This document shows positions 39,344 through 49,000 of a stretch of DNA of 64,000 nt, in pieces. A program made the position numbers and the translations under genes. The notes beneath the pieces were generated by a model. The model made no database searches. It worked only from the letters and a program-made list of their open reading frames with translations, and was not told the origin of the DNA. Each line of letters opens with the position of its first letter. The stretch's first letter is position 1. Origin of the DNA: Nocardioides luteus (GTDB taxonomy: Bacteria; Actinomycetota; Actinomycetes; Propionibacteriales; Nocardioidaceae); contig NZ_BMRK01000015.1 of the NCBI RefSeq assembly GCF_014648595.1, positions 52,809 through 116,808 on the forward strand, in the 5' to 3' direction.

Positions 39344-40684
39344 CTACCCGAGCCGCTCTTTACGACCCAGGATGCCCTGGGGCCGCACCAGCAGGATCAC
39401 GATCATGATCAGCAGCGGGCCGACCTCCTTGATCGACGTGGGTACGCCGAACAGGGGCCCGAGCTCGTAGACGAGCCCGATCACCAGCGAGCCGACCAGC
39501 GAGCCCCAGATCGTGCCGAGGCCACCGAGGGTGACCGCTGCGAAGATGACCAGGAGGATGCGCATACCCATGAAGGCGTTGACCTGCAGGGTGAGCGCGT
39601 ACAGGACACCGGCGAGCGCGGTCAGCGCGCCGCCGATCACCCACGCGTTGGTGATCACGCCGTCGACCCGCAGACCCGAGGAGGCGGCCAGCGCCGGATT
39701 GTCGGAGACCGCCCGCATCGCCTTGCCCATCCGGCTCTTGGCCAGCCACAGGCAGACCGTGGTGATCGTGACCAGCGAGATCAGGACGATGATCCCCTCG
39801 CGGTCGGCGAACGAGAGGCCCAGGTAGTACCAGTGCTGCTCGCGCTGCTGTCCGGAGTACTGGGACAGCGACCGGGTCGAGGAGGTGTAGAAGTACTGGA
39901 AGATGTAGCGCAGGAAGATCGAGAGACCGATCGAGACGATCATCATCGCGATCAGGCCGGTGCCGCGACGGCGGAGCGGCCCCCACAGCACCTTGTCCTG
40001 GACGTAGCCGCCGAGGCCGCCGAGCGCGACCGCGACGATGCCGGCGAGGATCACCGAGACGGTGGCCAGGCCGCCGGTCTTGAAGATCTGGTCGAAGGTC
40101 CAGGCCATCACCGCGCCGAAGGTGAGCAGCTCACCGTGGGCGAAGTTCGACAGGCCCGTGGTGCCGAAGATCAGCGAGAAGCCGAGGCCGGCCAGGCACA
40201 GGACCAGCGCGAAGACGATGCCGGCCCGCAGGTTCTGGGCGAGGTCCTTGGCGAAGCTCGACTGCTCACCTGCCGCGACGCCGATCGGGAAGATCGCGCG
40301 GTTGTTGGGCCCCTGGAAGCGGACCTGGACCGTGGCCTCGTTCTTCGTGTTCTCGTCGAGGACGGTGCCCTTCGGCAGCGTCTTCTCGTCGAGGGTCACG
40401 GTGTACTTGCCGAGCTCCTCGACGACGATCGTCGCGACGCCCTTCTCGTCGGTCACGCCCTCTCCGGCCTTCTTGCCGTCCTTGCTGACCTGGAGGGTCA
40501 CTCCCGGGATGGGTTTCGGATTGCCTTCGGCATCCTTGCTTGCCTCATCCTGAAGCGTCACCTGGATCGCGGTGGCGTCCGGCGGTGGGGTCTCGGTCGC
40601 CTGTGCGGCGACCGGGGCTCCAACCAACAGCACCATCAGCGCACCGATGAGCGCGACGAGGACTCTGTAGAGCCGCTTGCGCAC
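39344..40684 (-). CDS. livH: LivH-type permease with exported N-terminal Ig-like domain
   Basis: A 446-residue fusion. Residues 1-29 (VRKRLYRVLVALIGALMVL...) are a signal peptide or first span ending AQA. Residues ~38-110 form a small beta domain with TAIQVTLQDEASKD, IPGVTLQVSKDGK and GKYTVTLDEKTLPKG, resembling Cna-B/carboxypeptidase-regulatory folds. From ~140 it is LivH: AGIVFALVLCLAGLGFSLIF, GLSNFAHGELLTFGAV and the coupling segment RMGKAMRAVSDNPALAASSG. Normal LivH is about 290-310 residues. The GTG at 40684 has AGGAGT 8 nt upstream; the frame is open 36 codons further but without signal features. It is the first gene of the liv operon. The extra domain lies outside the membrane and might contact the lipoprotein binding protein. 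Confidence 0.9.
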   Translation of the reverse strand: MRKRLYRVLVALIGALMVLLVGAPVAAQATETPPPDATAIQVTLQDEASKDAEGNPKPIPGVTLQVSKDGKKAGEGVTDEKGVATIVVEELGKYTVTLDEKTLPKGTVLDENTKNEATVQVRFQGPNNRAIFPIGVAAGEQSSFAKDLAQNLRAGIVFALVLCLAGLGFSLIFGTTGLSNFAHGELLTFGAVMAWTFDQIFKTGGLATVSVILAGIVAVALGGLGGYVQDKVLWGPLRRRGTGLIAMMIVSIGLSIFLRYIFQYFYTSSTRSLSQYSGQQREQHWYYLGLSFADREGIIVLISLVTITTVCLWLAKSRMGKAMRAVSDNPALAASSGLRVDGVITNAWVIGGALTALAGVLYALTLQVNAFMGMRILLVIFAAVTLGGLGTIWGSLVGSLVIGLVYELGPLFGVPTSIKEVGPLLIMIVILLVRPQGILGRKERLG

Positions 40685-40714
40685 GTGGGTACTCCTGCCT
40701 GTATGTCCTGAAGA

Positions 40715-40757
40715 CGGATCCGGACACCAGCTGAATTTGCTGGTCGGCCCGGATCCG
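40715..40757 (-). promoter_or_regulatory. Stem-loop in the livH leader
   Basis: CGGATCCGG...CCAGC (40715-40731) pairs with GCTGG...CGGATCCG (40739-40757) around a 7-nt AU-rich loop, with a 2-nt bulge. It lies 31-73 bp upstream of the livH start and may be a leader structure or the terminator region of the preceding transcription. The rest of the gap to 40853 holds nothing recognised. Confidence 0.35.
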
Positions 40758-40852
40758 CGCGGGCAGTCTAGGCCGACATCACCCACGAACAAGCCACAGA
40801 TTGACTCTCCTCAGAGAACGCAACCGATCTGTGACGTGCCGTATACACGGAT

Positions 40853-41482
40853 TCAGGTACGCGGCCCGCTGACCCCGTGCTCGATGACCCCTTCGGCGAC
40901 CTGACGCATGGAAAGCCGCAGGTCCATCGCGGTCTTCTGGATCCAGCGGAAGGCCTCCGGCTCGCTCAGGGTGAGCCCCTCCTGCAGGATCCCCTTGGCC
41001 CGGTCGACCGCCTTGCGGGTCTCCAGCCGGTCGGTCAGACCGGCGACCTCCCGCTCGAGCTGGGCGAGCTCCTGAAAACGGCTCACCGCCAGCTCGATCG
41101 CCGGGACCAGGTCGGAGATGTTGAACGGCTTGACCAGGTAGGCCATCGCACCCGCGTCGCGCGCCCGCTCGACCAGCTCCCGCTGGGAGAAGGCGGTCAG
41201 CATGACCACCGGGGCGATCCGGTCGCGCGCGATCGCCTCCGCCGCCGCGATCCCGTCCAGCACCGGCATCTTCACGTCGAGGATCACCAGGTCGGGCTTG
41301 TGCTCGGTGGCCAGCTCGATCGCGGTCTTGCCGTCCCCGGCCTCGCCGACGACGTCATAACCCTCCTCGGTGAGCATCTCCTTGAGGTCCATCCTGATCA
41401 GGACCTCGTCCTCGGCGATGACGACGGTGCGTCGCGTCTGGGTCTCCGGGGTGCTGCCTGGGTTGCTCTCCGTCACGAGCAC
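40853..41482 (-). CDS. pdtaR: ANTAR-domain response regulator, PdtaR-like
   Basis: A 209-residue two-component regulator that acts on RNA. The receiver domain (about 18-135) has the acidic pair EDE (24-26), phospho-acceptor Asp69 in LVILDVKMP, the Thr of LTAFS and Lys of VKPF. The C-terminal ANTAR domain (about 140-200) has the pattern RKAVDRAKGILQEG...EAFRWIQKTAMD...MRQVAE, which binds paired hexanucleotide hairpins and prevents termination. Mycobacterial PdtaR (Rv1626) pairs with the kinase PdtaS; no kinase gene is near here. The protein starts at the ATG at 41482, 72 bp from the divergent tRNA-Leu. Confidence 0.94.
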   Translation of the reverse strand: MLVTESNPGSTPETQTRRTVVIAEDEVLIRMDLKEMLTEEGYDVVGEAGDGKTAIELATEHKPDLVILDVKMPVLDGIAAAEAIARDRIAPVVMLTAFSQRELVERARDAGAMAYLVKPFNISDLVPAIELAVSRFQELAQLEREVAGLTDRLETRKAVDRAKGILQEGLTLSEPEAFRWIQKTAMDLRLSMRQVAEGVIEHGVSGPRT

Positions 41483-41554
41483 AGACTAGGCCATCCGGCG
41501 CTCGCACCGGCTACGTGATCTCAGAGTCGGTCCGGTAGGTTTTCTCCTGATCCA

Positions 41555-41637
41555 GCCGGATTGGCGGAACGGCATACGCGGCGGTCTCAAACACCGCTGC
41601 CCGAAAGGGCTTGTGGGTTCGAATCCCACATCCGGCA
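41555..41637 (+). tRNA. tRNA-Leu (CAA)
   Basis: A class II tRNA of 83 nt. The acceptor stem GCCGGAT (41555-41561) pairs with ATCCGGC (41630-41636), discriminator A41637; CCA is not encoded. The anticodon stem GCGGT/ACCGC encloses the loop CTCAAAC, anticodon CAA. A long variable arm GCCC-GAAA-GGGC and the TTCGAAT T-loop with GTGGG/CCCAC stem are present. It decodes the rare UUG codon in this high-GC genome. Confidence 0.97.
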
Positions 41638-41662
41638 CCGCAAGACTGTCGGTGGTCGCCTG

Positions 41663-41668
41663 CATGAT
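41663..41668 (+). promoter_or_regulatory. -10-like box before the LAGLIDADG-type gene
   Basis: CATGAT lies 6 nt before the ATG at 41675, 26 bp after the tRNA; no ribosome site is present. Confidence 0.3.
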
Positions 41669-41674
41669 GTGGGC

Positions 41675-42454
41675 ATGGCCCACGTACGCCCTCAGTCTGT
41701 CGTCGACAGCGCACTGCGCTGCTCCGACGAGGGGATGCGCGACGTGGACAACGCGAAGAAGCACGGCGTCGCGGTCAAGACGATCCGCCGATGGCGGCGG
41801 CTCTACCAGCGTCGCGGTGTCGTCCGGGGCCAGACCCACCTCGCGCCGCCGTGCCCGCGATGCGACGGGGCCGGCCTCGACGAGGAGGCCTACGCGGAGC
41901 TGCTCGGCTGGTATCTCGGGGACGGCCACATCAGCGAAGGCCGGCGCGGCGTCTTCAATCTGCACGTCGTCAACGACCTGAAGTATCCCGACCTCAACCG
42001 TCGCATCGCGACGCTGATGGCCCGGGTCAAACCTGGCGGTCTCCCACACACCCGCCTGGTCCCGGGTGCCGTGATCACCACGATCTCGTGGAAACACCTC
42101 CCCTGCCTGTTTCCCCAGCTCGGCCCTGGCCGCAAGCACGATCGAGCGATCGTTCTTCATCCCTGGCAGGAGGAGATCGTGACCGCCCATCCAGGGCCGT
42201 TTCTACGCGGCCTGTTCCACTCCGACGGGTGCCGGGTGAAGAACTGGGCCACCCGAGTCGTCGACGGCGAGAAGAAACGCTACGAGTACGCCCGCTGGCA
42301 GTTCGTCAACCACTCCGACGACATCCGCAGCCTGTGCACCGCGGCCCTGGATCTGGTCGGCATCCCGTGGCGCCGGTCCTCCTGGAAGACGATCAGCGTC
42401 TCGCGCCGCGAGGCGGTCGCGGCGCTCGACGCGCTGATCGGCCCTAAGACCTAG
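41675..42454 (+). CDS. HTH plus LAGLIDADG-type homing-endonuclease-like protein
   Basis: The 259-residue product starts with a helix-turn-helix-like segment (about 8-45, ending KTIRRWRRLYQRRG), then a CPRC pair (Cys60, Cys63), then two LAGLIDADG-like helices: ELLGWYLGDGHI (acidic Asp83) and FLRGLFHSDGCRV (Asp184), about 100 residues apart as in single-chain LAGLIDADG nucleases. C-terminal to the second is SWKTISVSRREAVAALDALIG. It is free-standing, not an intein or intron product, begins 37 bp behind tRNA-Leu(CAA), and overlaps the convergent pyk gene by 11 bp. The frame continues upstream through the tRNA, but that part cannot be protein. It might be a homing nuclease or a domesticated DNA-binding regulator. 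Confidence 0.7.
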   Translation: MAHVRPQSVVDSALRCSDEGMRDVDNAKKHGVAVKTIRRWRRLYQRRGVVRGQTHLAPPCPRCDGAGLDEEAYAELLGWYLGDGHISEGRRGVFNLHVVNDLKYPDLNRRIATLMARVKPGGLPHTRLVPGAVITTISWKHLPCLFPQLGPGRKHDRAIVLHPWQEEIVTAHPGPFLRGLFHSDGCRVKNWATRVVDGEKKRYEYARWQFVNHSDDIRSLCTAALDLVGIPWRRSSWKTISVSRREAVAALDALIGPKT

Positions 42455-43919
42455 GCGGGCGCGTGTAGGCGGGGGCGACGGAGTTGATCGCGTCGCCGAT
42501 GCGGTGGATGCGCAGGGCGTTGGTCGAGCCGGGGATGCCGGGAGGCGAGCCGGCGATGATGACGACGAACTCACCCTCTTCGGCCCGGCCGAGCTTGAGC
42601 ATCGTCTCGTCGACCTGGCGCACCATCTCGTCGGTGTGCTCGACCTCCTCGGTGCAGAAGGACTCGGTGCCCCAGCTGAGCGCGAGCTGGCTGCGTACGG
42701 CGTCGAAGGGGGTCAGCGCGATCAGCGGGATGGCGGTGCGCAGCCGGGACAGGCGGCGAGCGGAGTCGCCGGAGGTGGTGAAGGCGACCAGATACTTCGC
42801 GTCGACCCGGTCGGCGACCTCGGCGGCCGCCTTGGCGATGACGCCGGAGCGGGTGTGGGGGTCCCAGTCGATGCGGGTGAGCTCGGCGGCGCCGTTGCCC
42901 TCGGTGGAGAGGGCGTGGCGCTCGGTCGCGGCGATGATGCGGGCCATCGTCTCGACGGTGTGGATCGGATAGTCGCCCACGCTGGTCTCCGCGGAGAGCA
43001 TCACCGCGTCGGCACCGTCGAGGACGGCGTTGGCGACGTCGTTGGCCTCGGCGCGGGTCGGCGCCGGGTTGGAGACCATCGAGTCGAGCATCTGGGTGGC
43101 GACGATGACCGGCTTGGCGTTGAGGCGGGCCAGCTCGATGATCCGCTTCTGCAGGAAGGGGACCTCCTCGAGCGGGCACTCGACGCCGAGGTCGCCGCGG
43201 GCGACCATGAACATGTCGAACGCCGAGATGACCTCGTCGAGGTTGTCGATCGCCTGCGGCTTCTCGATCTTGGCGATGACCGGGACGACGCGCCCCTCCT
43301 CGTCCATGATCCGGCGGACGTCCGCGTAGTCGGAGGCGTTGCGTACGAAGCTGAGCGCGATCATGTCGACGCCGAGCTTGAGCGCGAACCGGAGGTCTTC
43401 TTCGTCCTTCTCGGACAGGGCCGGCACGGAGACGGCGACGCCGGGCAGGTTGATGCCCTTGTTGTTGGAGACCGGACCGCCGACCAGCACCTCGGTGTGC
43501 ACGTCGGTGTCCTCGACCGCGGTGACCCGCAGGCGCAGCTTGCCGTCGTCGATCAGGATCGGGTCGCCGGGCTTCACGTCGCCGGGCAGGCCCTTGTAGG
43601 TGGTGCCGCAGATCTTGTCGTCGCCGGTGACATCGCGCGTGGTGATGGTCCAGGCCTGGCCGCGGTGGAGGGTGGTCGAGCCGTCTGCGAAGCGCTCGAG
43701 GCGGATCTTCGGGCCCTGCAGGTCGGCGAAGATGCCGACGTTGTGGCCGCTGGCGGCGGCCGCGTCGCGAACGAGCGCGTAGTTGGCGGAGTGGTCGTCG
43801 TGGGACCCATGGCTCATGTTCATCCGGGCCACGTCCATGCCTGCGTAGACGAGCTCGCGGATGCGACGCTCCGTCCCGACGGCGGGTCCCAGGGTGCAGA
43901 CGATCTTCGCTCTTCTCAC
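42444..43919 (-). CDS. pyk: Pyruvate kinase
   Basis: A 491-residue glycolytic enzyme converting phosphoenolpyruvate and ADP to pyruvate and ATP. It begins MRRAKIVCTLGPA; the barrel contains MNMSHGSHDDH, IFADLQGPKIRLERF, the catalytic Lys region VIAKIEKPQAIDNLDEVI, the metal ligands in DMFMVARGDLGVECP, and the switch QMLDSMVSNPAPTRAEANDVANAVLDG. The B domain lies near 70-170 and the C domain from ~350 is of normal length. The ATG at 43919 lies at the conserved N-terminus. Its end overlaps the LAGLIDADG-type gene by 11 bp. Confidence 0.97.
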   Translation of the reverse strand: MRRAKIVCTLGPAVGTERRIRELVYAGMDVARMNMSHGSHDDHSANYALVRDAAAASGHNVGIFADLQGPKIRLERFADGSTTLHRGQAWTITTRDVTGDDKICGTTYKGLPGDVKPGDPILIDDGKLRLRVTAVEDTDVHTEVLVGGPVSNNKGINLPGVAVSVPALSEKDEEDLRFALKLGVDMIALSFVRNASDYADVRRIMDEEGRVVPVIAKIEKPQAIDNLDEVISAFDMFMVARGDLGVECPLEEVPFLQKRIIELARLNAKPVIVATQMLDSMVSNPAPTRAEANDVANAVLDGADAVMLSAETSVGDYPIHTVETMARIIAATERHALSTEGNGAAELTRIDWDPHTRSGVIAKAAAEVADRVDAKYLVAFTTSGDSARRLSRLRTAIPLIALTPFDAVRSQLALSWGTESFCTEEVEHTDEMVRQVDETMLKLGRAEEGEFVVIIAGSPPGIPGSTNALRIHRIGDAINSVAPAYTRPPRS

Positions 43920-44012
43920 GGGAGCCCAGACTACCCCTGTGGAACGTTCAAACCAGCACTCGGACCACGTCGTGACGAGGCTGTTCGCCCGGTGTTCACG
44001 CCGCGATCGGAG

Positions 44013-44468
44013 TCAGATGTCGGCGCGTCGCGCTGCGCCCGGGCTGAGGTCCCCGGCAGCTAGCCGCTCGCCACAGGCGCGGCAATGCACGTGTGCGACA
44101 AACTCCTCGCCACAACTGTGTGCGAACGGCGCCGGATCGGGGCCCGGACGGGCGTGGTCGCTGCCCCACCGTTTCAGCGTCAGCAGGACCGGCGAGAGCG
44201 CTCGGCCGGCCCGGGTGAGCCGGTACTCGTAGCGCACCGGCCGCTCGCTGTACTGCTCCCGCGCGATCACACCGTGCTCGACCAGCTTGCGCAGCCGCAC
44301 CGTGAGCACGTCCCGCGGCGCGCCGGTGTTGCGCGCGATCTGGGAGAAGCGGAGCTGGTCGTAGAAGAGCTCACGCACGACCAGCAGGCTCCAGCGGTCG
44401 CCGACGATCTCGAGAGCGTCGGCGATCGTGCACTCCCGGGGACTCGCGACGGCAGGTACGTCCGGCAT
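44013..44468 (-). CDS. HxlR-family winged-helix regulator
   Basis: A 151-residue transcription factor. CTIADALEIVGDRWSLLVVRELF is the HxlR opening with the redox-capable N-terminal Cys, followed by the recognition helix region APRDVLTVRLRKLVEHGVI and the wing RPVRYEYRLTRAGRAL. The last ~35 residues add a Cys cluster (HSCGEEF...HCRACGERL) that could bind zinc, an extension absent from minimal HxlR proteins. It lies 124 bp after gltD on the same strand but behind a terminator; its target is unknown. Confidence 0.9.
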   Translation of the reverse strand: MPDVPAVASPRECTIADALEIVGDRWSLLVVRELFYDQLRFSQIARNTGAPRDVLTVRLRKLVEHGVIAREQYSERPVRYEYRLTRAGRALSPVLLTLKRWGSDHARPGPDPAPFAHSCGEEFVAHVHCRACGERLAAGDLSPGAARRADI

Positions 44469-44519
44469 TGTGCCAGTCTCGCCGCCCCAGCCTCGCCGCT
44501 CAAACCGGCCGGCGAAACC

Positions 44520-44558
44520 GACTGGCCCGGCACCCCCTGTGGAGGTGCCGGGCCAGTC
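44520..44558 (-). terminator. Terminator after gltD
   Basis: A perfect 15-bp stem (44520-44534 with 44544-44558), 9-nt loop, 33 bp after the gltD stop and before the HxlR gene. Confidence 0.75.
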
Positions 44559-44591
44559 ATCGGCACGCCGTTGTGCCTCGGTGGTCCTGTC

Positions 44592-46058
44592 TCAGACGGT
44601 CAACTGCCGGTCGGTCGGGCGGATCGGCGCCGGCAGGTTGGTCGAGCCGGTGAGGTAGGTGTCGACCGCGGCTGCCGCGGCGCGGCCCTCCGCGATCGCC
44701 CACACGATCAGCGACTGTCCGCGGCCCGCGTCGCCGGCGACGTACACGCCGGGGACGGTGGTGGCGAAGGAGTCGTCGCGGGCCACGTTGCCGCGAGCGT
44801 CGTACTCGACACCCAGCTGGGTGAGGAGGCCGTCCTTCTCCGGGCCGGTGAAGCCCATCGCCAGCAGCACCAGGTCGGCGGGGATCTCCTTCTCGGTCCC
44901 CTCCTTCTCGGTCAGCTTGCCGTCGATGAACTCGACCTCGACGAGCTTGAGAGCGCGTACGCGGCCGTCGTCGGTGCCGAGGAACTCCTTGGTCGAGACG
45001 GCGTAGACCCGCTCGCCACCCTCCTCGTGCGCGGAGGCCACCCGGTAGGTCATCGGGTAGGTCGGCCACGGCTGACCCTCGGGACGCTCCTCCGGCGGGC
45101 GCGGCATGATCTCGAGCTGGGTGATCGACTCGGCGCCCTGGCGGATCGCGGTGCCGAGGCAGTCGGCGCCGGTGTCGCCGCCACCGATGATGACCACGTG
45201 CTTGCCCTCGGCCAGGATCTGGTCGGGGACGGCCTCACCGATCGAGGCGCGGTTGGACTGCGGCAGGTACTCCATCGCCTGGTGGATGCCGTCGAGCTCA
45301 CGCCCCGGGACGGGCAGGTCGCGGCCAACGGTCGAGCCGTTGGCCAGCACGATCGCGTCGTAGCGGTCCTGCAGCTGCTCGCCGGTGATGTCGGTGCCGA
45401 CGTTCACGCCGGGACGGAAGACCGTGCCCTCACGACGCATCTGCGCCAGGCGCTGGTCGACCTGCGACTTCTCCATCTTGAACTCGGGGATGCCGTAGCG
45501 CAGCAGCCCGCCGATCTTGTCGGCCCGCTCGTAGACGGCCACGGTATGGCCGGACCGGGTCAGCTGCTGGGCGGCGGCGAGACCCGCCGGACCGGAGCCG
45601 ATCACGGCGACCGCCTTGCCGGAGAGCCACTCGGGGGGCTGCGGCTTGACGTAGCCCGAGTCCCAGGCCTTGTCGATGATCGAGACCTCGATGTTCTTGA
45701 TCGTCACCGCGGGCTGGTTGATGCCCAGCACGCAGGCGGCCTCGCACGGAGCCGGGCAGAGGCGACCGGTGAACTCCGGGAAGTTGTTGGTCGCGTGCAG
45801 ACGCTCGGAGGCGCCCTCCCAGTCGTTGCGCCAGACCAGGTCGTTCCACTCGGGGATGATGTTGCCGAGCGGGCAGCCCTGGTGGCAGAACGGGATGCCG
45901 CAGTCCATGCAGCGCGAGGCCTGGGTGTTGATGATCGGGAGCAGGGTCTTGCCGACCTTGCCCGGGTAGACCTCGTGCCAGTCCTTGACACGCTCGTCGA
46001 CCGGACGCCGCTCGGCGACCTCGCGGCCGTTCTTCAAGAAGCCTTTGGGGTCAGCCAT
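44592..46058 (-). CDS. gltD: Glutamate synthase (NADPH) small subunit
   Basis: A 488-residue flavoprotein that passes electrons from NADPH to the large subunit. The N-terminal iron-sulphur region is [24 protein letters not shown] near 50-73, the FAD motif is [15 protein letters not shown], and the NADPH motif is [37 protein letters not shown] closes the FAD site. The ATG at 46058 overlaps the gltB stop by 8 nt, so the subunits are translationally coupled. Confidence 0.97.
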   Translation of the reverse strand: MADPKGFLKNGREVAERRPVDERVKDWHEVYPGKVGKTLLPIINTQASRCMDCGIPFCHQGCPLGNIIPEWNDLVWRNDWEGASERLHATNNFPEFTGRLCPAPCEAACVLGINQPAVTIKNIEVSIIDKAWDSGYVKPQPPEWLSGKAVAVIGSGPAGLAAAQQLTRSGHTVAVYERADKIGGLLRYGIPEFKMEKSQVDQRLAQMRREGTVFRPGVNVGTDITGEQLQDRYDAIVLANGSTVGRDLPVPGRELDGIHQAMEYLPQSNRASIGEAVPDQILAEGKHVVIIGGGDTGADCLGTAIRQGAESITQLEIMPRPPEERPEGQPWPTYPMTYRVASAHEEGGERVYAVSTKEFLGTDDGRVRALKLVEVEFIDGKLTEKEGTEKEIPADLVLLAMGFTGPEKDGLLTQLGVEYDARGNVARDDSFATTVPGVYVAGDAGRGQSLIVWAIAEGRAAAAAVDTYLTGSTNLPAPIRPTDRQLTV

Positions 46059-49000
46059 GGAGGACCTCCATAATCCGCGCGGCTGCCTCGTCCTCGTCGA
46101 GCCCCTCCTCGAGGGCCTCCTCCTGAGCTTCGAGCACGCGCTTGTAGTCGCTGGGCATGACCTGCGTGAAGCGGGTCAGGGAGTTCGGCCAGTCGGCCAG
46201 GAGCGCCTCGGCGACGGCCGAGCCGGTCTCCTCGAGGTGGTCGCGGACGAGCCGCTCGAGCTCGTCGGCGTACTTCTCCTCGACGCCGGTGGCCTCGACC
46301 AGCTCACCGTTGAGCCGCTGGGACGCGAAGTCGAGGACCCAGGCGATACCGCCGGACATGCCGGCGGCGAAGTTGCGTCCGGTCGGACCGAGCACGACGA
46401 CACGACCACCGGTCATGTATTCGCAGCCGTGGTCGCCGACACCCTCGGTGACGATGCTGGCGCCGGAGTTGCGGACCGCGGCCCGCTCCCCCACGCCTCC
46501 GCGGATGTGGATCCGTCCGCTGGTGGCGCCGTAGGCCAGCGTGTTGCCGGCGATGATGTGGTCCTCGGCGCGGAACCCGGCCGTACGCTCCGGCCGGATC
46601 ACGATCCGGCCGCCGGAGATGCCCTTGCCGACGTAGTCGTTGGCGTCGCCCTCCAGGCGCAGCGTCAGCCCCTTCGGGATGAAGGCGCCGAAGGACTGGC
46701 CCGCGGAGCCGGTGAAGGTGATGTCGATGGTGCCCTCGGGCAGCCCCTCACCGCGGTAGCGCTTGGTGATCTCGTGACCGAGGATCGTGCCGACGGTGCG
46801 GTTGACGTTGCGGATCGGCAGCTGGGCGCGTACGGGCTCGCCGCGCTCGAGCGCAGGGGCCGCGAGCGGCACCAGCTCGTTGACGTCCAGCGACTTCTCC
46901 AGACCGTGGTCCTGGCCCTTGATGTTGTAGAGGGCCTGGTCGGCGAACTGCTGCGGCGAGGCGACCCGGGTGAAGATCGGCGACAGGTCGAGCCCGGAGG
47001 CCTTCCAGTGGTCGATCGCCTCCCGGGCGTCGAGCGCCTCGGCGTGGCCGACGGCCTCGTCGATGCTGCGGAAGCCGAGCTCGGCGAGGAACTCGCGCAC
47101 CTCCTCGGCGATGTAGCGCATGAAGTTGACGACGTACTCCGCCTTGCCGGTGAACCGCTCGCGCAGGACGGGGTTCTGGGTGGCGACGCCTACCGGGCAG
47201 GTGTCGAGGTGGCAGACCCGCATCATCACGCAGCCGGAGACGACCAGCGGCGCGGTGGCGAAGCCGAACTCCTCGGCACCGAGCAGCGCGGCGATGACGA
47301 CGTCACGGCCGGTCTTGAGCTGACCGTCGGTCTGCACCACGATCCGGTCGCGCAGCCCGTTGAGGAGCAGCGTCTGCTGCGCCTCGGCCAGGCCGAGCTC
47401 CCAGGGACCGCCGGCGTGCTTGAGGCTGGTCAGCGGCGAGGCACCGGTGCCACCGTCGTGACCGGAGATCAGGACCACGTCGGCGTGGGCCTTGGAGACA
47501 CCGGCGGCGACGGTGCCGACGCCGACCTCGGCCACGAGCTTCACGTGGACGCGAGCGCTCGGGTTGGCGTTCTTGAGGTCGTGGATCAGCTGGGCGAGAT
47601 CCTCGATGGAGTAGATGTCGTGGTGCGGCGGCGGGGAGATGAGTCCCACGCCCGGGGTGGAGTGACGCGTCTTGGCCACCCACGGGTAGACCTTGTGGCC
47701 GGGCAGCTGACCGCCCTCACCGGGCTTGGCGCCCTGGGCCATCTTGATCTGGATGTCGTCGGCGTTGGTCAGGTATTCGCTGGTCACACCGAACCGGCCG
47801 GAGGCGACCTGCTTGATCGAGGAGCGCCGCTCGGGGTCGTAGAGGCGCTCGGGGTCCTCACCACCCTCACCGGTGTTGGACTTGCCGCCCAGGATGTTCA
47901 TCGCGACGGCGAGCGTCTCGTGAGCCTCCTGGGAGATCGAGCCGTACGACATCGCGCCGGTCGAGAAGCGCTTGACGATCGCCTCGACGGGCTCGACCTC
48001 CTCGATCGGGACCGGCTGCCGACCGAGCTCCTCGGCGCTCTTGAGCTTGAAGAGCCCGCGCAGCGTCATCAGCCGCTCGGACTGCTCGTTGACGCGGTCG
48101 GTGTACTGCTTGAACACGTCGTAGCGGCCGGTGCGGGTCGCGTGCTGGAGGCGGAAGACCGTCTCCGGGTCGAACAGGTGGGGCTCGCCCTCGCGACGCC
48201 ACTGGTACTCGCCGCCGATGGCCAGCGCGCGGTGGGCGTTGGCGACGCCGTCGCGCGGGTAGGCGGTGGCGTGGCGCTTGGCGACCTCCTCGGCGATCAC
48301 GTCGAGGCCGACGCCGCCGAGCTTGGAGGTGGTGCCGGTGAAGTAGCGGTCCACGACCTCCTGCGAGAGACCGACGACCTCGAAGATCTGCGCGCCGGTG
48401 TAGGAGGCGACGGTGGAGACGCCGATCTTCGACATCACCTTGAGCACGCCCTTGCCGAGCGCCTTGATCGTGTTGGCCATCGCCTGCTCGGCGTCGGCCT
48501 TGACGTAGTAGCCCTCGAACGCGAGGTCCTCGACGGACTCGACCGCCAGGTAGGGGTTGACCGCGGCCGCCCCGTAGCCGATCAGCAGCGCGACGTGGTG
48601 GACCTCGCGTACGTCACCGGCCTCGACCAGCAGGCCGACCTGCGAACGGGTGCGCTCGCGGACCAGGTGGTGGTGGACCGCGCCGGTGAGCAGCAGCGAC
48701 GGGATCGGCGCCATCTCCTGGGTGGAGTGGCGGTCGGAGAGGACGATGATGCGAGCGCCGTCCTCGATCGCCTGGGAGACCTCCGCGGAGATCTCGTCCA
48801 GCCGTGCCTGCAGCGCCTCGGCCCCGCCGTCGACCTCGTAGAGGCCGCGGACGATGTGGACCTGGAAGCCCGGCATGTCGCCGTCACGGTTGATGTGACG
48901 GATCTTGGCCAGGTCGTCGTTGGAGATGACCGGGAACGGCAGCACGATCTGGCGGCAGGAGGCCGGACCGGGCTCGAGCAGGTTGGACTCGGCGCCGATG

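Noticed and set aside
41561-41674. Start of the LAGLIDADG-type protein inside the tRNA
   Set aside because: The first 38 codons would read through tRNA-Leu; the ATG at 41675 is the first start outside it.
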